A DNA stretch of 64,000 nucleotides from Pseudomonas taiwanensis DSM 21245 (GCF_000425785.1 NZ_AUEC01000014.1:62001-126000); one strand, 5' to 3'; positions 44,251 to 54,700 are shown, counted from the first letter of the stretch. The notes: generated by a model not told the origin, from the sequence alone. Program-made: numbers and translations.

Positions 44251-45809
44251 ACTGGACTGCCATCTCGATGTTCATGGTGTTCGTCTGCTTTACCCTGCTG
44301 GTCACTCGCTGGGCAGCGATGCGCACGCGCTCGGCCAGCGACTTCTACACCGCCGGCGGAGGCCTGACCGGCATGCAGAACGGCCTGGCGATTGCGGGCG
44401 ACATGATCAGCGCCGCCTCGTTCCTGGGCATCTCGGCGATGATGTTCATGAACGGCTATGACGGCTTGCTCTATGCCCTGGGTGTACTGGCCGGGTGGCC
44501 GATCATTCTGTTCCTGATCGCCGAACGCCTGCGCAACCTGGGCAAGTACACTTTCGCCGATGTGGTCTCCTACCGCCTGGCGCAGACGCCGGTGCGTCTG
44601 AGCTCGGCGTTCGGCACCCTGGCCGTGGCGCTGATGTACCTGGTGGCGCAAATGGTCGGTGCCGGGAAGCTGATCGAGCTGCTGTTCGGCATCAGCTACC
44701 TGTATGCGGTGATCCTGGTCGGAGTACTGATGGTCGCCTACGTGACTTTCGGCGGCATGCTCGCCACCACCTGGGTGCAGATCATCAAGGCGGTGATGCT
44801 GCTGTCGGGTACCAGTTTCATGGCCTTCATGGTGCTCAAGCACTTCGGTTTCAGCACCGAGGCCATGTTCGCCAATGCCGTGGCGGTGCACGCCAAAGGG
44901 CAGGCGATCATGGCACCTGGCGGCTTGCTGTCGAACCCTATCGACGCTATCTCACTCGGCCTGGGCATGATGTTCGGCACTGCCGGCCTGCCCCATATCC
45001 TGATGCGTTTCTTCACCGTCAGCGATGCCAAGGAGGCCCGAAAGAGTGTGTTCTATGCCACTGGTTTCATTGGCTATTTCTACCTGCTACTGATCGTCAT
45101 CGGCTTTGGTGCCATCGTCATGGTCGGCACCGAGCCAGCCTACCGCGACGCCAGTGGTGCGATCATCGGTGGTGGCAACATGGTCGCCGTACACCTCGCT
45201 CAGGCCGTGGGGGGCAACCTGTTCCTGGGCTTCATCTCGGCCGTGGCCTTCGCCACCATCCTAGCGGTGGTCGCCGGCCTTGCGCTGTCCGGCGCCTCCG
45301 CCGTGTCCCACGATCTCTACGCGTGCGTGGTGCGCAAGGGCCAGGCCAGCGAACAGCAGGAAATGCGCGTCTCGCGTATCGCCACGCTGGTGATTGGTTT
45401 GCTGGCGGTCGTGCTGGGACTGGTGTTCGAGTCGCAGAACATCGCCTTCCTGTCTGGACTGGTGCTGGCCGTGGCCGCTTCGGTCAACTTCCCAGTGCTG
45501 CTGCTTTCGATGTTCTGGAAAGGCCTGACCACCCGAGGCGCAGTGTGCGGCAGCATGGCCGGGCTGGTTTCGGCCATCGTGTTGGTCGTGCTGGGCCCGG
45601 CAGTGTGGGTCAACGTGCTGCACAACGAACAAGCGCTGTTCCCTTACAGCAACCCCGCGTTGTTCTCCATGAGCCTGGCCTTCCTCTGCGCCTGGGTGTT
45701 CTCGGTAACAGACACCTCGGCGCGCGCCAGCGAGGAGCGTGGGCGCTACCTGGCGCAGTTCATCCGCTCCATGACCGGTATCGGCGCCGCTGGCGCCAGC
45801 AAGCACTGA
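44247..45809 (+). CDS. paaL: PaaL, phenylacetate permease (solute:sodium symporter)
   Basis: 520 residues from the ATG at 44247. About 13 membrane helices of the SSS family; [36 protein letters not shown] is the characteristic N-terminal stretch shared with acetate permease ActP. It imports phenylacetate with Na+ or H+. It overlaps the DUF485 gene and precedes the porin gene, so uptake across both membranes is encoded together. Confidence 0.92.
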   Translation: MNWTAISMFMVFVCFTLLVTRWAAMRTRSASDFYTAGGGLTGMQNGLAIAGDMISAASFLGISAMMFMNGYDGLLYALGVLAGWPIILFLIAERLRNLGKYTFADVVSYRLAQTPVRLSSAFGTLAVALMYLVAQMVGAGKLIELLFGISYLYAVILVGVLMVAYVTFGGMLATTWVQIIKAVMLLSGTSFMAFMVLKHFGFSTEAMFANAVAVHAKGQAIMAPGGLLSNPIDAISLGLGMMFGTAGLPHILMRFFTVSDAKEARKSVFYATGFIGYFYLLLIVIGFGAIVMVGTEPAYRDASGAIIGGGNMVAVHLAQAVGGNLFLGFISAVAFATILAVVAGLALSGASAVSHDLYACVVRKGQASEQQEMRVSRIATLVIGLLAVVLGLVFESQNIAFLSGLVLAVAASVNFPVLLLSMFWKGLTTRGAVCGSMAGLVSAIVLVVLGPAVWVNVLHNEQALFPYSNPALFSMSLAFLCAWVFSVTDTSARASEERGRYLAQFIRSMTGIGAAGASKH

Positions 45810-45842
45810 CCCCAGAACAGCATCATGTCGGATAAAAAAACA

Positions 45843-47075
45843 ATGAACCGCACGCATCTGACCTCAGCCGCCTGGCTCGCCACACTTGCCCTGCCCTTGC
45901 CGGCCATGGCGGACTTCATCGACGACAGCCATGCACGGCTGGAATTGCGCAACCACTACATCAACCGCGACTTCCGTCAGGCTAACGCTCCCCAGGCCAA
46001 GGCCGAGGAATGGGGCCAAGGTTTCACCGCACGACTGGAATCGGGATTCACCGAAAGTCCCGTGGGCTTTGGTGTGGATGCCATGGGCCAGCTTGGCATC
46101 AAGCTCGACTCCAGCCGCGACCGGCGCAACACCGGCCTGCTGCCGTTCGGACCGAACAGCCATGAGCCGGTGGATGACTACAGCGAGTTGGGCCTGACCG
46201 GCAAGGTGCGGGTCTCCAAGAGCACGCTGCGCCTGGGCACCTTGCAACCGATCCTGCCAGTGGTGGTGTACAACGACACCCGCCTGCTGTCGTCGACCTT
46301 CCAGGGCGGACTGCTGACCAGCCAGGACATCGATGGGCTGACCGTCAACGCCGGGCGCCTGAGCAAAGTCAACCTGCGCGACTCGTCCGGCCGCGACGAT
46401 ATGGGCTACGGCGCCGCCAGCAGCGATCACCTGGACCTGGCCGGTGGCAGCTACGCCATCACCCCGCAGGCCACTGTCAGCTACTACTACGCCAAGCTCG
46501 ACGAGATCTACCGCCAGCAGTTCGTCGGCCTGGTGCACACCCAGCCCCTGGGCGAAGGCGTGAGCTTGCGTAGCGACCTGCGCTACTTCGACAGCCGCGG
46601 CGACGGTGCCGAGCGCGCGGGCAACATCGACAACCGCAACTTCAACGCCCTGTTCACACTGGGTGTGAAGGCCCACAAGTTCACCGCCACCTGGCAGCAG
46701 ATGTCCGGCGACAGCGCCTTTCCATTCGTCAACGGCGGTGACCCGTTCACCGTCAACCTGGTGACCTACAACACCTTCACCCGTGCCGGGCTGGACTCCT
46801 GGCAAGTGCGCTACGACTACGACTTCGTGGCGATGGGCATCCCCGGCCTGAGTTTCATGACCCGCTACACCGACGGCCGCCATGCCGAGACCGCCACGCT
46901 CAGCAATGGTCGTGAGCGTGAGCGCGACACCGACCTTACCTACGTCATCCAGAGCGGCCCATTCAAGGACGTCAGCCTGCGTTGGCGCAACGTCACCTTC
47001 CGTTCCGGCAACGGCCTGACCAATGCCGTGGACGAAAACCGCCTGATCATCGGCTACACCCTGGCGCTGTGGTAA
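45843..47075 (+). CDS. phaK: PhaK-type phenylacetate porin (OprD family)
   Basis: 410 residues from the ATG at 45843; an ATG at 45825 is an alternative with six more residues. Signal peptide ending PAMA-DFIDDS. OprD-type 18-stranded barrel with DDSHARLELRNHYINRDFR at the start and ENRLIIGYTLALW at the end, closing with an aromatic residue as needed for outer-membrane assembly. OprD porins are specific channels for carboxylates; PhaK was described for phenylacetate in P. putida. It sits between paaL and paaZ. Confidence 0.9.
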   Translation: MNRTHLTSAAWLATLALPLPAMADFIDDSHARLELRNHYINRDFRQANAPQAKAEEWGQGFTARLESGFTESPVGFGVDAMGQLGIKLDSSRDRRNTGLLPFGPNSHEPVDDYSELGLTGKVRVSKSTLRLGTLQPILPVVVYNDTRLLSSTFQGGLLTSQDIDGLTVNAGRLSKVNLRDSSGRDDMGYGAASSDHLDLAGGSYAITPQATVSYYYAKLDEIYRQQFVGLVHTQPLGEGVSLRSDLRYFDSRGDGAERAGNIDNRNFNALFTLGVKAHKFTATWQQMSGDSAFPFVNGGDPFTVNLVTYNTFTRAGLDSWQVRYDYDFVAMGIPGLSFMTRYTDGRHAETATLSNGRERERDTDLTYVIQSGPFKDVSLRWRNVTFRSGNGLTNAVDENRLIIGYTLALW

Positions 47076-47099
47076 CAGCGCCTTCTTGAGGAGAACAGC

Positions 47100-49151
47100 A
47101 TGTCCGACGCCCCAACCCTGCAGAGTTTCATCGCCGGCCGCTGGATCGGCCAGCACGGCGCCCAGGCGCTGCGCAGTGCCCTGGACGGTCACGTCCTGGC
47201 CTATAGCCACGAAGAGCGCCCGGACTTCGCCGAAGCCATGGACTTCGCCCGGGCACGTGGCCTTGCAGAACTGATGGCCATGGATTTCCAGCAGCGCGCT
47301 GCCCGCCTGAAGGCTCTGGCCCTTTACCTGGCCGAGCGCAAAGAACAGCTCTACGCCCTGTCCCACCACAGCGGCGCTACCCGCGCCGACAGCTGGATCG
47401 ACATCGAAGGCGGCAACGCCACCCTGTTTTCCTATGCAGGCATTGGCAGCCGCGAACTGCCGTCCGGCAACCTGGTGCATGAAGGTCCGGCGATTCCATT
47501 GGGCAAAAAAGGCCATTTCGCCGGTAGCCACATCCTGGTGCCGCGCGCCGGCGTGGCTGTGCACATCAATGCCTTCAACTTCCCAATCTGGGGCATGCTC
47601 GAGAAATTTGCCCCGACCTTCCTGGCTGGCATGCCGTGCATCGTCAAGCCGGCGACCTCCACCAGCTACCTTACCGAAGCCGTGGTGCGCCTGATGAACG
47701 AGTCCGGCTTGTTGCCGGCCGGCAGCCTGCAACTGGTGATCGGCAGCACAGGCGACTTGCTCGACCGCCTGCAAGGCCAGGATGTGGTGACCTTCACCGG
47801 TTCCGCCGATACCGCCGCCAAATTGCGGGTAACACCGAACCTGGTGCGCAACTCTGTGCCCTTCACCGCCGAAGCCGACTCACTCAACTGCGCCATACTT
47901 GGGCCGGACGTCACCCCGGACAGCGAAGAGTTCGAACTGTACATCAAGGAAGTGGTGCGCGAGATGACCACCAAGGCCGGACAAAAGTGCACGGCGATCC
48001 GCCGCGCCATCGTTCCAGCCAAGCACCTTGACGCTGTCGCTACCCGCTTGCGTGAACGCTTGAGCAAGGTGGTGGTGGGTGATCCTTCGGTCGAAGGTGT
48101 GCGCATGGGGGCCCTGGCGTCCCACGACCAGCAGCGCGATGTCGGCGAGCGCGTACGCAGCCTGCTGGAAAGTTGCGACCAGCTGTTCGGTGCGGGTGAT
48201 GGCTTTGCCCCAGTGGGCGAAGGTGTTGCCGAGGGTGCATTCTTCGCCCCGACCCTGCTTCAGGCCCGGGATCCTCACGCCGAGGGCGGAGCCCACGATA
48301 TCGAAGCCTTCGGCCCGGTCAGCACGCTGATGGCGTATGACGACCTGGACGAGGCCCTGGCTCTCGCCGCCCGTGGTAAAGGTAGCCTGGTGGCGACGCT
48401 GGTCACCGCCGACCGTGCAGTGGCAGCCAAGGCCATTCCGGCTGCAGCCGCCTGGCATGGTCGTCTGTTGGTGCTGGACCGCGAGGCCGCGCAAGAGTCC
48501 ACCGGCCACGGCTCGCCGCTGCCGCAATTGAAACATGGCGGCCCCGGCCGAGCGGGCGGCGGTGAAGAGCTGGGCGGCTTGCGTGCGGTCAAGCACTACC
48601 TGCAGCGCGCCGCTGTGCAAGGCTCGCCAAGCATGCTCACCGCCGTCACCGGCGAGTATGTCCGCGGCGCTGAAGTGATCGAAACCGAAGTTCACCCGTT
48701 CCGCCGCCATTTCGACGACCTGCGCATCGGCGAGTCGCTGCTGACGCACCGTCGCACCGTCACCGAAGCCGACCTGGTCAACTTCGGCTGCCTGTCGGGC
48801 GATCATTTCTACATTCACTTCGACGAGATCGCCGCCAAGCAATCGCAGTTTGGCAAGCGCATCGCCCATGGCTACTTCGTGCTGTCTGCCGCTGCCGGGC
48901 TGTTCGTCTCCCCAGGCGCCGGACCCGTGCTGGCCAACTACGGCCTGGACACCCTGCGCTTCATCAACCCGGTTGGCATTGGCGACACCATTCAGGCGCG
49001 CTTGACCTGCAAGCGCAAGATCGACCAAGGCAAGACCAGTCCTCTTGGCCAACCCCAAGGCGTGGTGGCCTGGGACGTGGAGGTCACCAACCAGTTGGGC
49101 GAGCTGGTCGCCAGCTACGACATCCTGACCCTGGTGCTCAAACGCTCCTGA
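47100..49151 (+). CDS. paaZ: PaaZ, bifunctional oxepin-CoA hydrolase / semialdehyde dehydrogenase
   Basis: 683 residues, full length. The N-terminal aldehyde dehydrogenase domain (1 to about 515) has the general-base Glu258 in FTAEADSLN and the nucleophile Cys297 in [12 protein letters not shown]. The C-terminal MaoC-like hydratase domain has [27 protein letters not shown], with Asp and His in the active site (about 563 and 568). The hydratase part opens oxepin-CoA to a reactive aldehyde, and the dehydrogenase part oxidises it to 3-oxo-5,6-dehydrosuberyl-CoA. Last gene of the operon, followed by a terminator-like hairpin. Confidence 0.95.
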   Translation: MSDAPTLQSFIAGRWIGQHGAQALRSALDGHVLAYSHEERPDFAEAMDFARARGLAELMAMDFQQRAARLKALALYLAERKEQLYALSHHSGATRADSWIDIEGGNATLFSYAGIGSRELPSGNLVHEGPAIPLGKKGHFAGSHILVPRAGVAVHINAFNFPIWGMLEKFAPTFLAGMPCIVKPATSTSYLTEAVVRLMNESGLLPAGSLQLVIGSTGDLLDRLQGQDVVTFTGSADTAAKLRVTPNLVRNSVPFTAEADSLNCAILGPDVTPDSEEFELYIKEVVREMTTKAGQKCTAIRRAIVPAKHLDAVATRLRERLSKVVVGDPSVEGVRMGALASHDQQRDVGERVRSLLESCDQLFGAGDGFAPVGEGVAEGAFFAPTLLQARDPHAEGGAHDIEAFGPVSTLMAYDDLDEALALAARGKGSLVATLVTADRAVAAKAIPAAAAWHGRLLVLDREAAQESTGHGSPLPQLKHGGPGRAGGGEELGGLRAVKHYLQRAAVQGSPSMLTAVTGEYVRGAEVIETEVHPFRRHFDDLRIGESLLTHRRTVTEADLVNFGCLSGDHFYIHFDEIAAKQSQFGKRIAHGYFVLSAAAGLFVSPGAGPVLANYGLDTLRFINPVGIGDTIQARLTCKRKIDQGKTSPLGQPQGVVAWDVEVTNQLGELVASYDILTLVLKRS

Positions 49152-49164
49152 GTGTGCGAACGCG

Positions 49165-49189
49165 CCCCCTGCAGGCCTCACTGCGGGGG
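49165..49189. terminator. Terminator-like hairpin behind paaZ
   Basis: CCCCC-T-GCAG (49165-49174) pairs with CTGCGGGGG (49181-49189) with one bulged T. No U-tract follows on the plus strand. It lies between convergent genes. Confidence 0.5.
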
Positions 49190-49426
49190 CCGCTGACGGT
49201 CACCGGAAGCTCGCCAGCTGACCTCGGTGATGCCATAGCGCTCAGCCATCGGACGGCTGACTTTCCTGAGCTTTTCCCGGCCGAACTTCGGAATCACCCC
49301 GATCCCCGCGTCACAGCTGGCCCAATGCCAGGCGTCGGCGTTGTCCAGCCGGTCCAGGCGGATGATGAAGCTGCGCGGCTGGCCGTGCAGTTGATAGTCG
49401 ATGATATACAGCTGTGGGCTAGGCAT
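49178..49426 (-). CDS. Small DUF6555-like protein
   Basis: 82 residues. The sequence LYIIDYQLHGQPRSFIIRLDRLDNADAWHWASCDAG and GREKLRKVSRPMAERYGITEVSWR resembles a small protein family that I know only from Pseudomonas genomes and as a domain of unknown function. No signal peptide or membrane segment. It stands alone; function unknown. Confidence 0.7.
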   Translation of the reverse strand: MPSPQLYIIDYQLHGQPRSFIIRLDRLDNADAWHWASCDAGIGVIPKFGREKLRKVSRPMAERYGITEVSWRASGDRQRPPQ

Positions 49427-49519
49427 CGCAGGGGGCCTCCTGTTCTCCGTGGATGAGCCTTTGATGGATCAGGGTTTTTCCAGAAAATTCAAAACGCTGT
49501 TCAGCGACTGAGAGGGGTT

Positions 49520-50071
49520 TCACGCATGCACACTCCATTGGGTGGCCTCGGAACCGATCGCGAGCTCGTCGATGGCGTGGATCAGCCCGCTTTGCAGCGC
49601 TTCGTGGGGGCCCAGAATGCGCGGGTAGGCCATCAGGTAGCGAGGTACATCCAGGGCTTCGGCACTGCCTTCGGTTCTTTCGGCAACGATCTGCGCATAG
49701 AGGCGCAAGTCATAGTCCAGGCTCATGGCGTACTCAGCCATCCGCGCATGGTCCACCGAGCCATGCAGTGTCCAGTGAAACGGATGGAACAGGAATTTGC
49801 TGTAGCTGCAGGCCGTGCGGTGCTCGCCCGCGAGGAACAGAATGTTGCCCATCGACTCCACGGTACCCAGGTTGTGGGTATGCAACGCGATGGGCAGGCT
49901 ACGTAGGAAGTTGTACAAGGTGAAACCGTAACTGCATTCACCGCCCATTGTGGCGATGTTCAACTGCAACACATCGGCGCCCTGCTGGATCGCCTTGCCG
50001 CACGTGCTGATCAGGTTGCCACAGGTGGACGAGTTGATAGGTCCGGTGAAGTGGATGATATGTCTGGCCAT
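49520..50071 (-). CDS. Stand-alone ClpP-like serine protease/peptidase
   Basis: 183 residues. ClpP/crotonase fold: IIHFTGPINSSTCGNL, LQLNIATMGGECSYGFTLYNFLRSLP, then THNLGTVESMGNILFLAG with the nucleophile Ser73 and FLFHPFHW with His96. The C-terminal MAYPRILGPHEALQSGLIHAIDE aligns with the ClpP end, but the place of the catalytic Asp reads Y-P-R, so the triad may be incomplete or rearranged. It lacks a propeptide and a linked clpX or clpA. Such chromosomal ClpP paralogues are of unknown role; the annotation as a protease is by fold. Confidence 0.75.
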   Translation of the reverse strand: MARHIIHFTGPINSSTCGNLISTCGKAIQQGADVLQLNIATMGGECSYGFTLYNFLRSLPIALHTHNLGTVESMGNILFLAGEHRTACSYSKFLFHPFHWTLHGSVDHARMAEYAMSLDYDLRLYAQIVAERTEGSAEALDVPRYLMAYPRILGPHEALQSGLIHAIDELAIGSEATQWSVHA

Positions 50072-50274
50072 GCTGGTCTCCGCATTCGGGGTGGCCCAGG
50101 GGCGCTCATCAAAAAAGAGCTCCCTTGGGTGGAATCTCCAAGCGCTGGCAAAGTTCCCTCGAAATGACCCATCGGCGACTTTCTGTTGACGTTATTTTCA
50201 CAGTCCTCCCTTTAGCGTCACGGCCTTTCCGGCAGCCGCAGGACTCGCGGCCGCCATGGTTCAACGAGGCAAAC

Positions 50275-52056
50275 GTGTCAGACACTACATCCCCTTCCAC
50301 CGCAAAACGCCTGGACTGGGCCGGCCTGGGCTGGCTACTTCTGTTCTTCTGGTACTTCTCCGGCGTCACCCAGGCGCTCTTGCTGTTCAGCGGTACCACA
50401 GGCTTTGCCGGTTTTCGCGACGCCTTGTTCCTGAGCAGCCTCTGGCTTGCCCCGGTGTTATTGCTGCCGCGCTTCACCCGCGCCACCGCGGCAGTGATTG
50501 GCCTGGTGCTATGGGGCGCCTCCCTGGTGGGCTTGAGCTACTTCGGCATCTATCGCCAGGAGTTCTCGCAAAGCGTCATTTTCGTGATGTTCGAGTCCAA
50601 CACTGCAGAGGCGAGCGAGTACTTCAGCCAGTACTTCAGTATCTGGCTGGGCTTGGCACTGCTGCTGTACACCGCGGTCGCCGTGCTGCTATGGAAGCGC
50701 ATTCGCCCGGTTTCGCTGCCTCTTCGCAGTCGCGTTCCGGTAGTTGTTCTGCTGTTGGCGGCGAACCTCGTCTACCCCTTCTACAAACAGATGGTCAATC
50801 AGCAGCGCAATTTTGCCGACGCGATGGAAAAGGTCGAGCAGCGCATGGAACCGGCGGTCCCCTGGCAGTTGTTGGTCGGCTACCGGCAGTATCGCCAGCA
50901 ACTGGACAACATGCAGGCACTGCTGGCCCGCAACGCCTCGTTGCCGCCCTTGAAAAATCTCCATGACAGCAGCGGTACCGAACCGCGCACCTTGGTGCTG
51001 GTGCTGGGCGAATCCACAACCCGCGAACACATGCACCTGTATGGCTACAACCGTCCGACCACCCCGAATCTCGACGCTCTGGCGGCCAGCGACAAAGGCC
51101 TGACGGTATTCCACAACGTGGTTTCGCCTCGCCCTTACACCATCGAGGTGATGCAGCAGATCCTGACGTTCGGTGACCAGCAGAACCCGGACCGCTTCCT
51201 CACCGATCCATCGTTGATCAACCTGATGAAACAGGCGGGCTACAAGACCTTCTGGATCACCAACCAGCAGACCATGACCAAGCGCAACACCATGCTGACC
51301 ACGTTCTCCCAGCAGACCGACGAGCAGGTCTACCTGAACAACCAGCGCAATCAGAACGCCAGCCAGTATGACGACGTGGTGCTTTCACCGTTCGAGAAGG
51401 CATTGCAAGACCCCGCACCGAACAAGTTCATCATCGTCCACCTGCTAGGGACGCACATGGATTACCGCTATCGCTATCCGCAGGCCTACGATCGCTTCAC
51501 AGACCGGCAAGGTGTTCCGCCTCAGCTCACCGACAGCCAGGCAGACACCTACAATTTCTACGACAATGCGGTGTTGTATAACGACTACGTGGTTTCGAGC
51601 CTGATCAAACGTTACTCGGCAAGCGCTGCCAATGGCTTCCTGATGTACCTGTCCGACCACGGCGAAGATGTGTACAGCTCGGGTAATCATGACCGCCTGG
51701 GACGTAACGAAGGCGCCCCGACCCGGCCGATGTACACCATTCCATTCTTACTCTGGACCTCGCCAAGCTGGCAGGCCACGCATCCGCGCGACTTCCAGGC
51801 GATGGCCAACCGGGCCTACAGCAGCTCGCACCTGATCCATACGCTGTCAGACCTCGCGGGGCTCAGCTATGACCGCTACGAGCCGAAGAAGAGCCTGGTC
51901 AGTTCGCAATTCGTGGCGGCGCCACGTTGGATTGGCGACCCCTATCGCAAGGACGGTCTGCATGAGTTCGACCAGTTGCCGCAGGATACCCTGGACAAGG
52001 CCACCCGGGTGCAGGGCACGGCGAACGCCGCCAATCCTAACCCTGGCAAGATCTGA
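50275..52056 (+). CDS. Phosphoethanolamine transferase, CptA/EptC-like
   Basis: 593 residues from the GTG at 50275; the open frame upstream lacks signal-like sequence. Four or five N-terminal membrane helices (to about residue 200), then a periplasmic sulfatase-like domain. LVLGESTTREHMHLYGYNRPTTPNLD carries the nucleophile Thr, YLSDHGEDVY the metal-binding Asp/His, and HLLGTHMDY another His. It transfers phosphoethanolamine to lipid A core or other surface glycans; in the CptA group the acceptor is a core heptose phosphate. Not next to LPS genes. Confidence 0.87.
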   Translation: MSDTTSPSTAKRLDWAGLGWLLLFFWYFSGVTQALLLFSGTTGFAGFRDALFLSSLWLAPVLLLPRFTRATAAVIGLVLWGASLVGLSYFGIYRQEFSQSVIFVMFESNTAEASEYFSQYFSIWLGLALLLYTAVAVLLWKRIRPVSLPLRSRVPVVVLLLAANLVYPFYKQMVNQQRNFADAMEKVEQRMEPAVPWQLLVGYRQYRQQLDNMQALLARNASLPPLKNLHDSSGTEPRTLVLVLGESTTREHMHLYGYNRPTTPNLDALAASDKGLTVFHNVVSPRPYTIEVMQQILTFGDQQNPDRFLTDPSLINLMKQAGYKTFWITNQQTMTKRNTMLTTFSQQTDEQVYLNNQRNQNASQYDDVVLSPFEKALQDPAPNKFIIVHLLGTHMDYRYRYPQAYDRFTDRQGVPPQLTDSQADTYNFYDNAVLYNDYVVSSLIKRYSASAANGFLMYLSDHGEDVYSSGNHDRLGRNEGAPTRPMYTIPFLLWTSPSWQATHPRDFQAMANRAYSSSHLIHTLSDLAGLSYDRYEPKKSLVSSQFVAAPRWIGDPYRKDGLHEFDQLPQDTLDKATRVQGTANAANPNPGKI

Positions 52057-52078
52057 GAGGTTGAGCGAAACGCGGCAA

Positions 52079-52107
52079 TGCAGTGCCAGGACATGCCCGG
52101 CACTGCA
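52079..52107. terminator. Bidirectional terminator hairpin
   Basis: TGCAGTGCC (52079-52087) and GGCACTGCA (52099-52107) form a perfect 9-base stem with an 11-base loop between convergent genes. Confidence 0.6.
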
Positions 52108-52117
52108 GCGCCTTCAC

Positions 52118-52288
52118 TCAAGTGCGACCGCCCTTGCGGCCCGACTCGCGGTCGTGGTCCATGTTGCTGCCGGAGGACTGGCCGCCCTTGCGCCCCGCTT
52201 CGGAGGCCTTCTGGCGGTCGTTGGCGAAGTTACCAGGGTTCTTGCTGCCGCCTTGACTACCCTGGCGGCCATTTTCTTTGTTAGCCAT
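52118..52288 (-). CDS. KGG-repeat stress protein
   Basis: 56 residues from the ATG at 52288. Three copies of the S-x-x-G-R-K/Q-G-G type repeat: RQGSQGGSKNPGNFANDRQ, KASEAGRKGGQ and DRESGRKGG. Extremely polar, Gly/Arg/Lys-rich and probably disordered; the family (KGG, stress-induced, related to GsiB/YciG) is linked to desiccation and osmotic tolerance. RBS GAGGTTAAAG precedes the ATG. It is monocistronic. Confidence 0.88.
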   Translation of the reverse strand: MANKENGRQGSQGGSKNPGNFANDRQKASEAGRKGGQSSGSNMDHDRESGRKGGRT

Positions 52289-52400
52289 GGTCTTTAACCT
52301 CATTTGGCTTCGGATATGCACGGCAGTACGCCGTACATAGGTTCGGAGTGCGGTCTCCCGCAGGGATTCGTTTTCAAAAGAAGGGTTCTGACCGGTGGCG

Positions 52401-53699
52401 TTAAATATGCGGGGAGTCTGTATTTGGCGCACCAAGCGACTGGCCATGAGGTCGCCCCAGCCAACTGCCGGTCAGCCTCCAGCCCAGTGCCAGCAGAGCG
52501 CCAATGACCATGGCCAATTGGGGATGGTCGGCCATCACGTCCAGCCCGCGCTTGAGCCAACCGCTCAGCGCATCGCCGCCGCGGTAGATCACGGTGTCGA
52601 CGAAGTTCTTGGCCTTGTACTTGTCCTCGGGCGTCAGCACCGTGAACAGCATCTCCCGACCCGGTCGCACCAATGCGTACTCTCCGGCCCTACGCACCAC
52701 CATCACCACCACGAACACCGCAAAGACTGGATACAGCGCAAGGCAGACGAAACCGACCGCCATTGCCAGCGGCACCCCCACCAGTAGGACACCAACCCCC
52801 AGATATCGGGCCAGACGTCCGGTGAGAAACAGCTGGGTGAGAATCGCCAGGGCCTGGACGATGGTGTCGATCAGCCCGAAAACCTGGGTCTGGCGAGTGC
52901 GGTCGGTGAATGTCTCGCTGACGATCCGCGCCTGCTCGAAGTACAGGAAGGTGCTGACGCTGGCCAGCAACACCACGAAACCGGCAATGCCCAGCAGGTA
53001 CGAGGAGTGCAACACGGCGGTGGCGCCAGACAGTGGATTTCCGCCCAGAGGTTTGGAGGGTGGGTGTTCGGAAATGGCGGGCAATGGGTGGCGCGCCCGC
53101 CAACGTTGCAAATACCCAGTGGCAACGATACTGCCCAGCAGACAAGCGGTGGCCAGCAGCAGCAAGCCTGCGTGGCCGAGGGGTGCCACCAACAAGGTGC
53201 CGAGGATCGGCCCACTGAGCCCGCCCAGGCTGGCCCCGGCGGCCAGCAGCCCGAACAGCCGCGTGCCCTGTTCGTTGTCGAAGATGTCGGCGAGCACGCT
53301 CCAGGCCAGGGAGATGGCCAACAGATTGAACACCGACAACCAGATGTAAAAGGCCCGTGCTGCCCAGATATCATCCGGATTGCGGGCAAAGAGCACAGCG
53401 AACAACAGAAGGTTGCTGGCGAAGAAACCGTAGGTCCAAGGCAAGATATGGCGTCGGCGTACCCGGCTGGCGAGCACGCCAAACAAAGGCAGGCTCACTA
53501 GGGTAGCGAAGAAGGTCCCGGTGAACAGCCACTGCAGGTTATCCACCCCGCCCGCCACGCCCATGGTTTCGCGCACCGGACGCAGCATGAAATAGCCGGT
53601 GAACAGCAGATAGAAAAGCACTAGGCCCGCCACCACCGCTGCGCCTTCCCCTGGTTGCCAGTTCAGCCCCTTGCCCAGTCGACGCCGCCAGGTGTTCAT
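52401..53699 (-). CDS. MFS-type transporter (ATP/ADP-exchanger-like branch)
   Basis: 432 residues, 12 predicted membrane helices. The start MNTWRRRLGKGLNWQPGEGAAVVAGLVLFYLLFTGYFMLRPVRETMGVAGGVDNLQWLF and the central ARIVSETFTDRTRQTQVFGLID fit the COG3202-like group of major facilitators often annotated as NTP/NDP exchangers or simply MFS. The cytoplasmic tail holds a highly charged stretch. Substrate unknown. Four bases separate its start from the end of the aldo/keto reductase gene on the same strand, so they are likely cotranscribed. Confidence 0.8.
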   Translation of the reverse strand: MNTWRRRLGKGLNWQPGEGAAVVAGLVLFYLLFTGYFMLRPVRETMGVAGGVDNLQWLFTGTFFATLVSLPLFGVLASRVRRRHILPWTYGFFASNLLLFAVLFARNPDDIWAARAFYIWLSVFNLLAISLAWSVLADIFDNEQGTRLFGLLAAGASLGGLSGPILGTLLVAPLGHAGLLLLATACLLGSIVATGYLQRWRARHPLPAISEHPPSKPLGGNPLSGATAVLHSSYLLGIAGFVVLLASVSTFLYFEQARIVSETFTDRTRQTQVFGLIDTIVQALAILTQLFLTGRLARYLGVGVLLVGVPLAMAVGFVCLALYPVFAVFVVVMVVRRAGEYALVRPGREMLFTVLTPEDKYKAKNFVDTVIYRGGDALSGWLKRGLDVMADHPQLAMVIGALLALGWRLTGSWLGRPHGQSLGAPNTDSPHI

Positions 53700-53702
53700 G
53701 GG

Positions 53703-54611
53703 TCAGGCGAACTGTTCGATCAGCGCCTGTTGCTGCGCCTGGGTCAATAGCGGCCCGTGCCCGGCCTTGAGTTGGTCGAGTTGGCGATCCGGGCGGCCGG
53801 TGGCTGGGATCACCGTGGTGACCGCCGGATGGCTGATGGCGAACTTGAGAAACAACTGCGCCCAACTGCCGATGCCTGCCTCGCCAGCCCATCCCGGAAG
53901 GGGCATATCCTTGACCCGGGCGAACAGACGCCCATCGTCGAATGCCCGGTTGATCAGCACCGCAACGCCTTTTTCCTGGCATAACGGCAACAAGGTCCGC
54001 GCCGCGTCCGGGGCGTTGACCGAGTAATTGATCTGGATGAAGTCCAGCGGCTCGCGGCGCACGATCTCGGCCACGTCGTCATGGCCGCTGTTGAGGTAAT
54101 GGGTAATGCCCACGTAACGGGTCTTGCCCTGCTGCTTGAGTTCGCGGGCATAGGGCAGCTGGATCTGCCATTGGCGAAGGTTGTGCACCTGCAAAAGCTC
54201 GACCTTGTCGGTGCGCAGGCTGCGCAGGGTACCCGCCCATTGCTCCTGGGCATCGGCGCGGCTGTTGGCAGCGATCTTGGTGGCAATGAAACACTGCTGG
54301 CGCCATCCGCCCTCCTCCAGCAACTGGCCAAGGATGGCATCCGCTCCGCCGTAGTTGGGTGAGGTGTCGATGACTTTGCCGCCACCCTCGAAAAAGGCCT
54401 TCAAAACGACCTTGAGCTGCTGGTACTGCGCGGAGCCGGCCTGGACCTCGAAACTGCCTGACGTGCCCGCCCCAATCACTGGCAAGGCTTCCTGGGTAGA
54501 GGCGATGGTGCGGGTAATCAGCCCGTCGGTGTTGGCCGCCCGCAGCCAGGGGCTGGCGGCCATCAGACCAAGCGTCGCCCCAGCGCGCAGGACATCGCGA
54601 CGTGCGTACAT
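53703..54611 (-). CDS. Tat-exported aldo/keto reductase
   Basis: 302 residues. The N-terminus MYARRDVLRAGATLGLMAASPWLRA has a twin-arginine motif followed by a hydrophobic core, so export by Tat to the periplasm is likely. The remainder is an AKR barrel (GGKVIDTSPNYGGADAILGQLL with the catalytic Asp/Tyr, FIATKI with Lys, VHNLRQWQ, INYSVNAPDAARTLLPLCQEKGVAVLINRAF). The NADPH-dependent cofactor loop seems present, although folded NADPH proteins are the typical reason for Tat use. Periplasmic substrate unknown. Upstream partner of the MFS gene. Confidence 0.86.
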   Translation of the reverse strand: MYARRDVLRAGATLGLMAASPWLRAANTDGLITRTIASTQEALPVIGAGTSGSFEVQAGSAQYQQLKVVLKAFFEGGGKVIDTSPNYGGADAILGQLLEEGGWRQQCFIATKIAANSRADAQEQWAGTLRSLRTDKVELLQVHNLRQWQIQLPYARELKQQGKTRYVGITHYLNSGHDDVAEIVRREPLDFIQINYSVNAPDAARTLLPLCQEKGVAVLINRAFDDGRLFARVKDMPLPGWAGEAGIGSWAQLFLKFAISHPAVTTVIPATGRPDRQLDQLKAGHGPLLTQAQQQALIEQFA

Positions 54612-54700
54612 GGCAAAGCTCCCGTCATCTGTCGGAAACTTCCAAGGCTAGTTGCTCTATCCGTGGCCGCCGGGTGTTTCTGTATCTGGATGTTTAGCGA

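Noticed and set aside
44495..45835. 446-residue plus frame inside paaL in another phase
   Set aside because: Arg/Gly/His-rich translation typical of an off-phase reading; paaL is intact in its own frame.
42049..47774. Long minus-strand frames opposite paaE, phaK and paaZ
   Set aside because: These are mirror frames of high-GC3 genes; each opposing gene has clear catalytic motifs.
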